NCBI GenBank assembly: GCA_900102235.1 | Contig: FMVL01000006.1 | Location: forward strand, 310,001 to 374,000 | Direction: 5' to 3' | DNA: 64,000 bases | Origin: Lachnospiraceae bacterium XBB2008 | GTDB taxonomy: Bacteria > Bacillota > Clostridia > Lachnospirales > Lachnospiraceae | Shown: positions 9,180 through 18,244 of the stretch, in pieces | How positions within the stretch are numbered: the first letter of the stretch is position 1 | How the letters are laid out: every line of letters starts with the position of its first letter | Position numbers and translations under genes: made by a program | Notes under the pieces: generated by a model | What the model was told of the DNA's origin: nothing | Seen by the model: only the letters and a program-made list of their open reading frames with translations | Database searches by the model: none

Positions 9180-9385
9180 TGCATGTACGCAGAAATATTC
9201 ACCGCAGGCACGCTTTCGCTGCTTTCGCCTCGCAGCGGATGCTAGGCTCGTGAAATACCTCGCCAAGTGTGCCTTGCTTCGCAAGTCACCCGTTTCGCTA
9301 ATGCGAAACGTTACTAAGCTCGTAAACTCGCTTAGTAACGGCGGTCTCACAGCACCTGCTTGTGAATCATTTCTGCGGACATGCA
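9180..9385. repeat. Structured intergenic repeat element, copy A
   Basis: A 206-bp element filling the gap between deoB and prfC. Its ends are long imperfect inverted repeats: 9180-9208 pairs with 9355-9385 with only a few mismatches and bulges. Inside are at least three strong hairpins: CTTGC/GCAAG near 9273, CGTTTCGC-TAAT-GCGAAACG at 9290-9310, and CGTTACTAAG/CTTAGTAACG at 9309-9340. It shares a core with copy B at 49973-50111: GCAGGCACGCTTTCGCT (one mismatch), then GCAGCGG, then exactly 12 bases later TGAAATAC. No coding capacity is supported. It may be a MITE-like element, a REP-like repeat or a structured RNA. Confidence 0.8.
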
Positions 9386-9407
9386 GACAACACATATAGG
9401 AGAATAT

Positions 9408-11006
9408 ATGAGTAACATAACGGAAGAGATAAACCGGCGCCGGACATTCGCGATCATTTCGCATCCGGATGCCGGAAAGACAACACTTACGGAGAAATTC
9501 CTGCTTTACGGAGGTGCCATCAATCTGGCGGGTTCCGTGAAGGGAAAAGCCACTGCGAGACATGCGGTGAGCGACTGGATGGAGATAGAGAAACAGAGAG
9601 GTATCTCCGTAACCAGTTCGGTATTACAGTTTGAATATGACGGCTTTTGTATCAATATTCTGGATACTCCGGGCCACCAGGATTTCTCCGAGGATACTTA
9701 CCGTACACTGATGGCAGCGGATTCCGCCGTGATGGTCATCGACGCCGCCAAAGGTGTTGAGCCGCAGACAAGGAAGCTGTTTAAGGTATGTGTCATGAGA
9801 CATATACCTATTTTCACGTTTATCAACAAGATGGACCGTGATGCGAACGATACGTTCGATCTTCTCGATGATATCGAGAAGGAACTGGGTATCGCGACAT
9901 GCCCCGTGAACTGGCCGATAGGTTCGGGCAAGAACTTCAAGGGTGTATTTGACCGTGAAGAGGGTGCCGTTAATCTTTACTATGATACACAGAAAGGTAC
10001 TAAGGAAGGCGAGACTCATGTCATATCGCTCGATGATGAAGCAGCGCTCAGGAGTGAGATCGGTGATGCTGCTTATGATAAGCTGACGGAAGAGATCGAA
10101 CTTCTGGACGGTGCAAGTGCCGAGTTTGATCTGGATGAAGTCAGAGCGGGTGATCTGACTCCCGTATTTTTCGGTTCTGCGCTTACCAATTTCGGCGTTG
10201 AGATCTTCCTTAAGCACTTCCTTAAGATGACTACGACTCCGCTGGCGAGAAAGTCTGACAACGGTGTCATCGATCCCGTATCGAACGATTTTTCCGCTTT
10301 TGTATTCAAGATCCAGGCCAACATGAACAAAGCGCATCGTGACAGACTTGCGTTCATGAGGATTTGTTCCGGAAAATACGATGCTCAGATGGAAGTTAAG
10401 CATGTTCAGTCCGGAAAAGTGATGAGACTGTCGCAGCCTCAGACTATCATGGCCGATGACCGCAAGATCCTGACAGAAGCTTATGCCGGAGACATCATAG
10501 GTGTATTTGATCCCGGCATCTTCTCGATAGGAGATACGCTCACAAGCCCTAAGGATGATTACAGATATGAGGGTATCCCGACCTTTGCACCGGAGCATTT
10601 TGCCAGGGTCAGACAGATAGACACCATGAAGCGCAAGCAGTTCGTGAAGGGGGTTACCCAGATAGCTCAGGAAGGAGCCATCCAGATATTCAAGGAACTG
10701 GGAAGCGGTCTTGAAGAAGTTATCGTGGGCGTAGTCGGGGTGCTGCAGTTTGATGTGCTCAAGTATCGTCTTGAGAACGAATATAACGTGGAGATCAAAC
10801 TGGAGCCGCTTCCGTTTGAATATATCAGATGGATCGAGAATTATAACGAAGTCGATGTGGCAAGGCTTACCGGTACATCCGATATGAAGAAAGTGTCAGA
10901 CTTGAAGGACAGACCTTTGCTCCTGTTCGTTAATGAATGGAGCATCGGAATGACCATGGAAAGAAATGAAGGTCTCATCTTATCAGAGTTCGGTTCGGCC
11001 GAGTAA
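9408..11006 (+). CDS. prfC: Peptide chain release factor 3
   Basis: A 532-aa translational GTPase that recycles class-I release factors from the ribosome. The G1 motif is in SHPDAGKTTLTEK, the G2/G3 region contains GISVTSS and DTPGHQDFSEDTYRTL, and the G4 motif reads INKMDRD. These are characteristic of RF3 rather than EF-G. I chose ATG 9408, which has AGGAG 7 bases upstream; an in-frame ATG at 9381 lies inside the repeat element's distal arm and lacks an RBS. The last 41 bases overlap the start of the following lipoprotein gene. Confidence 0.96.
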   Translation: MSNITEEINRRRTFAIISHPDAGKTTLTEKFLLYGGAINLAGSVKGKATARHAVSDWMEIEKQRGISVTSSVLQFEYDGFCINILDTPGHQDFSEDTYRTLMAADSAVMVIDAAKGVEPQTRKLFKVCVMRHIPIFTFINKMDRDANDTFDLLDDIEKELGIATCPVNWPIGSGKNFKGVFDREEGAVNLYYDTQKGTKEGETHVISLDDEAALRSEIGDAAYDKLTEEIELLDGASAEFDLDEVRAGDLTPVFFGSALTNFGVEIFLKHFLKMTTTPLARKSDNGVIDPVSNDFSAFVFKIQANMNKAHRDRLAFMRICSGKYDAQMEVKHVQSGKVMRLSQPQTIMADDRKILTEAYAGDIIGVFDPGIFSIGDTLTSPKDDYRYEGIPTFAPEHFARVRQIDTMKRKQFVKGVTQIAQEGAIQIFKELGSGLEEVIVGVVGVLQFDVLKYRLENEYNVEIKLEPLPFEYIRWIENYNEVDVARLTGTSDMKKVSDLKDRPLLLFVNEWSIGMTMERNEGLILSEFGSAE

Positions 11007-12339
11007 GTTCATACCCGCATTACTGCTGGTCATATGTCTTGCAATAAGCAGCACCGGCTGTTCTTTTTCAGTGGAAATGCCCGTCGAAGAGGAGAGGGAG
11101 ATAGAACCGATCCCCGAAGGAAGCCCTGCCGTTTCACAGCAGACTGATCCCGGACCGCAGCAAAAACCTTCCGCGCAGACTGGTGATGAACAGGATGTCG
11201 ATTTCCCCGATTCATATGCGGATGATGCGGACGCAGACACTGAAGATGAGTATGAAGTTGAGAGTACCGAAGGGTCTCTTGAAAGTACCGGTCTCGACGG
11301 ATATACGGATGAAGAGATCAATTCCGCTGCCGCCGTAAATGTCGGAAGATTTGCATACGAACGTCTGGATAAGAACGGAAAGAGAGTTTATAACGAGATC
11401 TATCTGACGATCAGGGATATGCGCGGTGAGTATGAACTCGACTGTGAGAATGTTGATGATATCAACAGGTTTTTCCTGTGCGTCATGATGGATCATCCCG
11501 AGATATTCTGGGTGTCGGGATATGTGTATACCAGATATACCAGAGGCGACGTTCTCGAGGCCATGGGCTTCAAGGGTGCTTATACGCTTGATCCGGAAAC
11601 CGTGGCATCCAGACAGGCTTCGATAGACGCATATGTGGACACGTGTCTTGCGGGTGTTCCTCAGGCTGATGATTATGCCAGGATCAAGTACATATATGAG
11701 TATGTGATCAGGAATACCGACTATGATCCTTCCGCTGTCGATAATCAGAATATCTGCTCCGTATTCATCAACGGACGGAGCGTCTGCCAGGGATATGCCA
11801 AGGCCACGCAGTATCTGTTAAACAAAACGGGGATCCCCTGCACTTTGATCACGGGTACGGCTATCGGACAGGGCAATCATGCATGGAACCTTGTTTTTGC
11901 CGACGGATCCTACTATTACCTTGATACTACCTGGGGAGATGCAAACTACAGATACACCGAGGGTATGTCGGGGACTTTTCCTTCGATCAGCTATGATTAC
12001 CTGTGCGTGCCGGGATCGGAGATATTCAAAACGCATACACCCGATACTCCTGTCGATCTGCCGCAGTGCATATCGATGAATGATAATTACTATGTACGCG
12101 AAGGCGCGTATTTTACCGCTGTGGATGAGGGCAGACTGAGCAGTCTGTTTGCAACGGCGCGGGAACAGGGCAGGGATTTCGTTACGGTCAAAGCCTCGGA
12201 TGCAGCTGCATATGCTGATCTTAAACGGTATCTGCTCGAAGAACAGAGAGTTTTTTCCTTCATCGGAACAGGCGAGGGGACCGGCAGCATCAGTTATTGG
12301 GAAAACGATAATCTCTATACCATCAGTTTTAACTTATGA
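10966..12339 (+). CDS. Transglutaminase-like domain lipoprotein
   Basis: A 457-aa predicted lipoprotein. The N-terminus has basic residues, a hydrophobic stretch (about 15-30) and a lipobox-like STGC with the acylated Cys at 32, followed by a low-complexity acidic/Pro/Gln linker to about residue 120. The transglutaminase/protease-like core has the catalytic triad Cys274 (SVCQGYA), His305 (NHAWNLV) and Asp320 (YLDTTWGD). Surface transglutaminase-like proteins are thought to process or crosslink cell-surface peptides; the substrate here is unknown. The ATG lies inside prfC, so the signal peptide is encoded partly in the 41-bp overlap; GGAAAG sits just upstream. No alternative ATG preserves the signal peptide. 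Confidence 0.82.
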   Translation: MKVSSYQSSVRPSKFIPALLLVICLAISSTGCSFSVEMPVEEEREIEPIPEGSPAVSQQTDPGPQQKPSAQTGDEQDVDFPDSYADDADADTEDEYEVESTEGSLESTGLDGYTDEEINSAAAVNVGRFAYERLDKNGKRVYNEIYLTIRDMRGEYELDCENVDDINRFFLCVMMDHPEIFWVSGYVYTRYTRGDVLEAMGFKGAYTLDPETVASRQASIDAYVDTCLAGVPQADDYARIKYIYEYVIRNTDYDPSAVDNQNICSVFINGRSVCQGYAKATQYLLNKTGIPCTLITGTAIGQGNHAWNLVFADGSYYYLDTTWGDANYRYTEGMSGTFPSISYDYLCVPGSEIFKTHTPDTPVDLPQCISMNDNYYVREGAYFTAVDEGRLSSLFATAREQGRDFVTVKASDAAAYADLKRYLLEEQRVFSFIGTGEGTGSISYWENDNLYTISFNL

Positions 12340-12345
12340 TATACT
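12337..12345 (+). promoter_or_regulatory. Extended -10 promoter candidate upstream of the Asp23 gene
   Basis: TGATATACT overlaps the stop codon of the lipoprotein gene and lies 28 bases before ATG 12373. It fits the TGnTATAAT extended -10 form with one mismatch; no convincing -35 is present. Confidence 0.45.
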
Positions 12346-12372
12346 TAAAAGAGCGCAATATGGAGGAATGAT

Positions 12373-12753
12373 ATGGACGATAAAAAGGTATCTAAATCCG
12401 CTAAGGATTCACAGGGACTCGGGTCCGTTAAGATCGCCGATGAAGTAGTGGGCATGATAGCTGCACTGGCTGCCACTGAGGTTGAGGGCGTGCACGGAAT
12501 GCCCGGTGATGTGACAAGTGAACTGCTCGATAAAGTCGGAGTGAAGGCTGCCGGAAGAGGCGTGAAGGTCGCTGTCAACGGCAAGAACGTTAAGATCGAC
12601 ATTTCGATAGTGATGGAATACGGTTACAATATCCCGACCACGTGTCAGCAGGTTCAGGATAAGATCAAGACCACAGTAGAGAACATGACCGGTCTCGAGG
12701 TTACCGATATAGGTGTGAAGATCTCGGGCATCAAGGTCTCGGGCAGAAATTAA
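12373..12753 (+). CDS. Asp23/Gls24 family envelope stress protein
   Basis: A 126-aa Asp23/Gls24 (DUF322) protein. The core is recognisable from [26 protein letters not shown] followed by a segment ending VSGI near the C-terminus (shown here in shortened form as SVKIADEV and TEVEGVHGM). Family members are small cytoplasmic proteins, often membrane-associated through AmaP in cocci, and linked to envelope stress. No amaP is present. It has a GGAGG site before ATG 12373 and its stop TAA overlaps the nusB ATG (TAATG). The Asp23-nusB pairing is conserved in many Clostridia and supports both calls. Confidence 0.92.
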   Translation: MDDKKVSKSAKDSQGLGSVKIADEVVGMIAALAATEVEGVHGMPGDVTSELLDKVGVKAAGRGVKVAVNGKNVKIDISIVMEYGYNIPTTCQQVQDKIKTTVENMTGLEVTDIGVKISGIKVSGRN

Positions 12754-13157
12754 TGACCAGGAGCAGAATCAGAGAAGCCATATATCAGATGCTTTTCAGG
12801 GTAGAGTTTTATCCGCCCGAACAGCTTGATGAGCAGCTTGAACTCTTTTTTGAATCTGAGGAATGGCCGCAGAAATCCAAAGCATCCGAGCGGGATTATG
12901 TCACATCCAAGTTCCGGTCGATAGTTGAAAAGATCCCCGAGATCGATGAAGCTGTAGATTCAAACAGCAAGAACTGGACCACGTCGCGCATGTCGAGATC
13001 GGATCTTACGATCATCCGTCTGGCGGTCTATGAGATCAGATATGATGATGATATCCCGACTTCGGTCGCTATCAATGAAGCGGTAGAGCTTGCCAAGAAA
13101 TACGGCACCGATTCATCCGGCAGTTTTGTGAACGGTGTCCTGGCTAAATTTGCATAA
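12753..13157 (+). CDS. nusB: Transcription antitermination factor NusB
   Basis: A 134-aa all-helical protein that binds boxA RNA with NusE/S10 during rRNA transcription antitermination. The N-terminal [15 protein letters not shown] and the C-terminal [15 protein letters not shown] followed by [11 protein letters not shown] are the family hallmarks. It is coupled to the Asp23-family gene by a one-base overlap of stop and start. It is followed by an 85-bp spacer with a two-part inverted repeat before xseA. Confidence 0.96.
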   Translation: MTRSRIREAIYQMLFRVEFYPPEQLDEQLELFFESEEWPQKSKASERDYVTSKFRSIVEKIPEIDEAVDSNSKNWTTSRMSRSDLTIIRLAVYEIRYDDDIPTSVAINEAVELAKKYGTDSSGSFVNGVLAKFA

Positions 13158-13226
13158 ATAAACCAAAAGCATATCCATTAATATCGGGCAGACTCCAGTA
13201 TCATGGCAGGTCTGCCTGTGGTTTAT
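13158..13226 (+). other. Nested inverted repeat in the nusB-xseA leader
   Basis: ATAAACCA (13158-13165) pairs perfectly with TGGTTTAT (13219-13226), and inside this GGGCAGAC (13186-13193) pairs with GTCTGCCT (13210-13217). There is no T-tract, so it is not a simple terminator. It lies 16 bases before the TTG start of xseA and could affect that gene's translation or processing of the operon transcript. Confidence 0.6.
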
Positions 13227-13242
13227 GTATCGGCGGTAAGTA

Positions 13243-14445
13243 TTGAAGAACACATATACTGTCAGTGAGATAACCAAATACATCAAGAACATGTTCACCC
13301 AGGATTTTGTCCTGAATTCGGTCAAGGTCAGCGGTGAGGTCAGCAACTGCAAGTATCATTCTTCGGGGCATATATATTTTACGGTCAAGGATGATAAGAG
13401 TCAGATGTCGGCAGTCATGTTTGCATCCGACCGTCGGGGACTTCAGTTTGAGTTAAACAACGGCGATCAGGTAGAGATCGAAGGTCGTGTCGATATTTAC
13501 GAGAAAGGCGGCTCATATCAGCTCTATGCAAAAAAGATCACTCTTGCGGGCGCCGGCGATCTGTATCAGAGATTTGAAGCCCTGAAAAAGGAACTGGAAG
13601 AACGCGGGATGTTCGCACCGGAATACAAGATCCCGATCCCGAGATATATCAAAACACTCGGTGTCGTGACCGCATCTACAGGGGCCGCCGTGCAGGATAT
13701 CATCAATATCGCGACCAGGCGAAATCCCTATGTTCAGATCATTCTGTGTCCGGCTCAGGTTCAGGGCGAAGGAGCCGCTCAGTCAATAGTCCGCGGGATA
13801 CATGCTCTTGAAAAAGAGAATGTTGATGTGATGATAGTGGGACGAGGCGGAGGATCCATAGAAGATCTTTGGGCTTTTAACGAAGAGATCGTTGCCCAGG
13901 CCATATTTGACTCCAGGATCCCCATCATATCCGCCGTAGGACATGAGACTGACTTTACGATAGCCGATTTTGTTGCCGATCTTCGTGCTCCCACGCCGTC
14001 AGCAGCCGCTGAACTGGCTGTCTATGAGGCGGCCAGGCTGGATGATGAACTTACAGGACTTAAAAACGGTCTGTCATCTGCTATGTACGAGCATGTAAGG
14101 ATGTACCGCGACCGGTGTGAGAGATATGCCCTGAAACTAAAGGCCGCCAGTCCGTCAAACCAGCTCCTCCAGAAAAAGACTTATGCCATGAACCTGGAAG
14201 AACGGATGGAAAATGCGATGCGCACAAAGGTTAATACCAACCGTCATAAGCTGGATGTATATATAACCAGACTTAAGGGCCTCTCACCGCTCGATAAACT
14301 GAATCAGGGTTATTCGGTGGCCGTAAGTGACGGCAAAGGACGCATACGTTCCGTTTCGGAGATTAATGCAGGTGATACATACAGACTGTATCTGAGTGAC
14401 GGTTACCTGATTAGCCGTGTGGAGGAAAAGCATGATCAGAAATGA
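13243..14445 (+). CDS. xseA: Exodeoxyribonuclease VII large subunit
   Basis: A 400-aa catalytic subunit of ExoVII, which degrades single-stranded DNA. It has an N-terminal OB fold (about 1-100; TVSEITKYIKNMF, then SGHIYFTVKDD) and a catalytic XseA domain with VVTASTGAAVQDI, GRGGGSIEDLWAFN and SAVGHETDFTIADFVADLRAPTP-like segments. The start appears to be TTG at 13243; there is no in-frame ATG at the expected place and the RBS (GGCGGTAAG) is weak. It is the first gene of an xseA-xseB-ispA-dxs-tlyA-nadK run with overlapping or near-overlapping starts. Confidence 0.95.
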   Translation: MKNTYTVSEITKYIKNMFTQDFVLNSVKVSGEVSNCKYHSSGHIYFTVKDDKSQMSAVMFASDRRGLQFELNNGDQVEIEGRVDIYEKGGSYQLYAKKITLAGAGDLYQRFEALKKELEERGMFAPEYKIPIPRYIKTLGVVTASTGAAVQDIINIATRRNPYVQIILCPAQVQGEGAAQSIVRGIHALEKENVDVMIVGRGGGSIEDLWAFNEEIVAQAIFDSRIPIISAVGHETDFTIADFVADLRAPTPSAAAELAVYEAARLDDELTGLKNGLSSAMYEHVRMYRDRCERYALKLKAASPSNQLLQKKTYAMNLEERMENAMRTKVNTNRHKLDVYITRLKGLSPLDKLNQGYSVAVSDGKGRIRSVSEINAGDTYRLYLSDGYLISRVEEKHDQK

Positions 14446-14680
14446 CAATATCGAAATAGAAGAGATCGGGGAAGGTGCCAAAGAGAGATCTCTGGAAGAA
14501 ATGTTCGGTGAGATCGAAGATGTTATCGAAAAACTTGAGGATCCCGATGTGCCAATCGAAGATGCATTCATCCGGTATGAAAACGGGATGAAGATCCTTA
14601 AGGAATGCAACGACAAACTGGACCGCATAGAAAAAAAGGTCCTGGTTCTGAGTGAAAACGGTGAATTAAATGAGTTTTGA
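14432..14680 (+). CDS. xseB: Exodeoxyribonuclease VII small subunit
   Basis: An 82-aa helical protein that binds XseA to form ExoVII. The conserved signature is LEEMFGEIEDVIEKLEDPDVPIEDAFIRYENGMK in shortened form: FGEIEDVIEKLE and LEDAFIRYE-type heptads. The start is ATG 14432, preceded by GGAGGAAA; an upstream GTG at 14417 would place the RBS inside the coding region. It overlaps the xseA 3' end by 14 bases and its own stop overlaps ispA by 11 bases. Confidence 0.93.
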   Translation: MIRNDNIEIEEIGEGAKERSLEEMFGEIEDVIEKLEDPDVPIEDAFIRYENGMKILKECNDKLDRIEKKVLVLSENGELNEF

Positions 14681-15569
14681 TGCTGAATTAAAGAACAGGA
14701 TCTCGAGAACGGAAGAGATCATTTCATCATATCTTCCCGAACCGGAGGATTTCGCCAGCAAAGTGATGGAAGCGATGGATTACAGTTTCCTGGCCGGCGG
14801 AAAACGCATACGTCCGATGCTGATGATGGAGACACATATCCTGTGTGGCGGAGACGGCAGACTCATAGCTCCGTTTATGGCGGCGCTTGAGATGATACAT
14901 ACATATTCTCTGGTGCATGACGATCTGCCTGCGATGGACGGGGATGAATTAAGACGAGGCAAGCCCACAACCTGGGTACAGTTTGATGAAGCCACTGCGA
15001 TCCTTGCCGGAGACGGACTCCTCAATTATTCATGTGAGGTTGCATGCCTGGCATTTAATCTTGCTGAATCGCCTGATGATTTTGCCGCTATAGCGAGTGC
15101 GCTGAAGATCCTTTATCATCATTCGGGGATATATGGCATGATCGGCGGTCAGTGTGCGGATATCGAAGCGGAAAACGATCAGAATGTGACCGAAGAGCAG
15201 ATCACATATATCCATGCACATAAAACGGCCGCACTTATCAGAGCCGCAATGTGCATAGGATCGGTCCTTGCGGGAGCGGATGAGGATACGGTGATGAAAC
15301 TTGATCATGCCGCTGAAAATATAGGCATCGCTTTTCAGATTCAGGATGATCTGCTGGATATCACGAGTGATGATGCTACCCTCGGTAAGCCCGTAGGATC
15401 GGACGAAAGAAACAATAAGACCACATATGTGACACTGCACGGGATCGAAGGATCTCATAAAGCAGTCGAAGAACTGAGTAATGAAGCACTTGAGATAATC
15501 AGAAACGTCAATCATCGTAATCTGTTTCTCGAGGAACTGATCGAATGGATGATAAACAGGGATAAATGA
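14670..15569 (+). CDS. ispA: Polyprenyl synthetase (farnesyl/geranylgeranyl diphosphate synthase)
   Basis: A 299-aa trans-isoprenyl diphosphate synthase that condenses isopentenyl diphosphate with allylic diphosphates. The first Asp-rich motif is in HDDLPAMDGDELRRG and the second is in FQIQDDLLDI; GGKRIRP, which binds substrate diphosphate, is near residue 43. The residues before the first motif (YSLVHDD) are those typical of short-chain synthases such as FPP synthase, but exact chain length is not assured. It sits between xseB and dxs, the standard Firmicutes arrangement that groups isoprenoid genes. Confidence 0.93.
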   Translation: MSFDAELKNRISRTEEIISSYLPEPEDFASKVMEAMDYSFLAGGKRIRPMLMMETHILCGGDGRLIAPFMAALEMIHTYSLVHDDLPAMDGDELRRGKPTTWVQFDEATAILAGDGLLNYSCEVACLAFNLAESPDDFAAIASALKILYHHSGIYGMIGGQCADIEAENDQNVTEEQITYIHAHKTAALIRAAMCIGSVLAGADEDTVMKLDHAAENIGIAFQIQDDLLDITSDDATLGKPVGSDERNNKTTYVTLHGIEGSHKAVEELSNEALEIIRNVNHRNLFLEELIEWMINRDK

Positions 15570-15570
15570 C

Positions 15571-17442
15571 ATGTATCTGGAGCAGATCCAAAAAGCAAAT
15601 GATATAAAAAACATTCCGGCGTCGGCATATAATGATCTGGCGGAAGAGATCAGGGAATTCCTCATAAAGACCATCTCTGTTACCGGCGGTCATCTCGGCA
15701 GCAATCTGGGCGCAGTCGAACTTACCATGGCGTTGCACCTTTCTCTTGACCTGCCTAACGACGAGATCATCTGGGATGTCGGACATCAGTCATATACACA
15801 TAAGATCCTGACCGGCAGACGCGAAGGCTTTGTTCATCTGCGTCAGTACGGCGGGATGAGCGGTTTCCCGAAAAGAGGAGAAAGTGACTGTGACGCTTTT
15901 GATACGGGCCACAGTTCCACATCCATATCTGCCGGGCTCGGACTTGTTAAAGCACGTGATCTGAAGAAGGAAACACGTACCATAGTCTCTGTCATCGGAG
16001 ACGGCTCACTGACCGGCGGGATGGCTTATGAAGCGCTCAATAATGCTTCCAGGATCGATACGAACTTCATCATCATCCTGAATGATAACGAAATGTCCAT
16101 CTCCGAGAATGTCGGAGGAATGTCCAAGTACTTAAACAGCATTCGTACATCCGAGAAGTATCTGAATCTCCGTGACGGCATATATTATTCTCTGGCCGGA
16201 AGATCCAAAAGGACCGACGAACTGATCGAGCGTATACGTAAGACGAAGAGAACTCTTAAGAGCATGGTCGTACCCGGAATGTTCTTTGAGGATATGGGGA
16301 TAACATATCTCGGACCTGTGGACGGACATAATATCGATTCCATGCTCACTGCGATCAAAGAGGCAAAAAAAGTACGCGGGGCCGTTATCATACATGTACT
16401 TACGCAGAAGGGCAGGGGATATGAGCCTGCGATCAAGCATCCTGCAAGATTTCACGGTGCCGAACCGTTTGAAGTGGAGACCGGTCTGCCGGCAAAACCC
16501 CGGACCACGCCTAACTATACCGATATCTTTTCCACCGTTATGTGCAAACTGGGCAGAAGAGATCCCGATGTAGTCGCCATCACGGCTGCCATGCCTGACG
16601 GTACCGGTCTTAAGAGATTCCGCAATATGTACCCCGACAGATTTTTTGATGTGGGCATCGCCGAGGAGCATGCGGTCACTTTTGCCGCGGGGCTCGCCGC
16701 AGGCGGACTTAAGCCCATAGTTGCCGTTTATTCTTCTTTTCTGCAGAGAGGTTATGATCAGATAATACATGATGTCTGCCTTCAGAAACTGCCTGTTGTA
16801 TTTGCGATAGACAGAGCGGGACTTGTCGGAAGTGACGGTGAGACACATCAGGGAATATTCGATCTGTCATATCTGTCCGGAATTCCCGATATCATGGTCA
16901 TGGCACCCAAGAATCTCTGGGAACTGTCCGATATGATCAAATTTGCGCTTGCCTCCGGTGTACCCGCGGCAGTCAGATATCCGAGAGGGACCGCTTATAC
17001 GGGTCTGAAAGAATATCGCGCTAAGGTAGAATACGGCAAGTCGGAGCCGATATATGTCGAGAAGGACATTTTGCTGTATGCGGTCGGCAGCATGGTAAAG
17101 ACCGCCGAAGAAGTAAGGGATATCCTTAAAGAAAAAGGGTTAAACGTATCTCTTACCAATGCCAGATTCGTAAAACCCATAGACAGGGAATACCTGAAAG
17201 GGGCATGCGCATCACACCATCTGATCGTCACCATGGAAGAAAACGTGATCAGCGGCGGATTCGGTGAGCACGTATCCACGATCATGGAAGAGGAAGGTCT
17301 GATCAAGGACACATCCGTGATCCATGTGGGTGTGCCCGATACATATGTTGAGCACGGAAGTGTCGATCTACTGAAAAAGATGATAGGTTTGGATGCCGTA
17401 AGCATATCTGAGAGGATATTGAAGCATGAAGGAAAGGCTTGA
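15571..17442 (+). CDS. dxs: 1-deoxy-D-xylulose-5-phosphate synthase
   Basis: A 623-aa thiamine-diphosphate enzyme that condenses pyruvate and glyceraldehyde-3-phosphate, the first step of the MEP isoprenoid pathway. Visible features are HLGSNLGAVELTMALH, the ThDP motif GDGSLTGGMAYEALNNA, the Glu-containing GIAEEHAVTFAAG of the transketolase pyrimidine domain, and a transketolase C-terminal domain (about 490-620). ATG 15571 follows the ispA stop by one base. The last 17 bases overlap tlyA. It supplies precursors for the adjacent IspA. Confidence 0.97.
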   Translation: MYLEQIQKANDIKNIPASAYNDLAEEIREFLIKTISVTGGHLGSNLGAVELTMALHLSLDLPNDEIIWDVGHQSYTHKILTGRREGFVHLRQYGGMSGFPKRGESDCDAFDTGHSSTSISAGLGLVKARDLKKETRTIVSVIGDGSLTGGMAYEALNNASRIDTNFIIILNDNEMSISENVGGMSKYLNSIRTSEKYLNLRDGIYYSLAGRSKRTDELIERIRKTKRTLKSMVVPGMFFEDMGITYLGPVDGHNIDSMLTAIKEAKKVRGAVIIHVLTQKGRGYEPAIKHPARFHGAEPFEVETGLPAKPRTTPNYTDIFSTVMCKLGRRDPDVVAITAAMPDGTGLKRFRNMYPDRFFDVGIAEEHAVTFAAGLAAGGLKPIVAVYSSFLQRGYDQIIHDVCLQKLPVVFAIDRAGLVGSDGETHQGIFDLSYLSGIPDIMVMAPKNLWELSDMIKFALASGVPAAVRYPRGTAYTGLKEYRAKVEYGKSEPIYVEKDILLYAVGSMVKTAEEVRDILKEKGLNVSLTNARFVKPIDREYLKGACASHHLIVTMEENVISGGFGEHVSTIMEEEGLIKDTSVIHVGVPDTYVEHGSVDLLKKMIGLDAVSISERILKHEGKA

Positions 17443-18244
17443 CGTTCTCTTGGTGGATAAAGGATATGCGCCCAGCCGTGAGAAGGCCAAAGCTCTCATC
17501 ATGAGCGGGATCGTATATGTGGACGGCGTGAAGGAAGATAAGGCCGGTACCTCGTTCGATCCCGAAAAGGTGAGTATCGAAGTCCGCGGATCGACGCTTA
17601 AATATGTGAGCCGCGGCGGACTCAAACTCGAAAAAGCCATGAAAGTCTTCCCGATCGATCTGAACGGTTGTGTGTGCATGGATATCGGTGCATCTACCGG
17701 CGGTTTCACGGACTGCATGCTTCAGAACGGTGCATCGAAAGTATACAGCATAGATGTAGGGCACGGACAGCTTGACTGGAAACTTCGCAATGACGAACGC
17801 GTCGTATGCATGGAAAAGACTAATTTCCGCTATGTGACAAGCGAGGATATTCCCGACAGGATAGATTTTGCATCTGTGGATGTATCTTTCATATCTTTGT
17901 CAAAGATCTTTCCTCCGGAGTTTGCTCTGATGCACGAGGGTGCTTCAGGAGTAGCACTCATCAAGCCTCAGTTTGAAGCGGGGCGGGAAAAAGTCGGCAA
18001 AAAGGGTGTAGTCAGAGAAAAAGAGACTCATCTGGAAGTCATCCGCAATGTGATAGGATATGCACATGATGCGGGATTTATGATCGCCGGGCTGGATCAT
18101 TCCCCGATCAAAGGCCCCGAAGGAAATATAGAATACCTTTTATATATAATCAAACCCGGCACGGAAGAACGGACTGATACGGATGCGGATGATATCAGGA
18201 TAGAGGAAGTTGTGGACCGTGCGCATGGAGAGTTAGATCGATGA
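17426..18244 (+). CDS. tlyA: TlyA family rRNA (cytidine-2'-O)-methyltransferase
   Basis: A 272-aa protein with an N-terminal S4 RNA-binding domain (RLDVLLVDKGYAPSREKAK, about 1-60) and an FtsJ/RrmJ-type methyltransferase domain with the SAM motif CMDIGASTGGFTDCMLQNGA. Homologues methylate ribose 2'-O of specific cytidines in 16S and/or 23S rRNA and affect capreomycin sensitivity. Position between dxs and nadK is conserved across Firmicutes. The start lies 17 bases inside dxs and its stop overlaps nadK (ATGA). Some TlyA proteins are also described as hemolysins; the methyltransferase reading is better supported by sequence. Confidence 0.94.
   Translation: MKERLDVLLVDKGYAPSREKAKALIMSGIVYVDGVKEDKAGTSFDPEKVSIEVRGSTLKYVSRGGLKLEKAMKVFPIDLNGCVCMDIGASTGGFTDCMLQNGASKVYSIDVGHGQLDWKLRNDERVVCMEKTNFRYVTSEDIPDRIDFASVDVSFISLSKIFPPEFALMHEGASGVALIKPQFEAGREKVGKKGVVREKETHLEVIRNVIGYAHDAGFMIAGLDHSPIKGPEGNIEYLLYIIKPGTEERTDTDADDIRIEEVVDRAHGELDR

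Noticed and set aside
9097-9399. Plus-strand frame of 100 codons between deoB and prfC
   Set aside because: It runs across the inverted-repeat element, lacks an RBS and its residues only reflect hairpin arms.
9624-10598. Long minus-strand frame of 324 codons
   Set aside because: It is antisense to prfC, whose motifs are complete; codon bias of the real gene creates the open frame.
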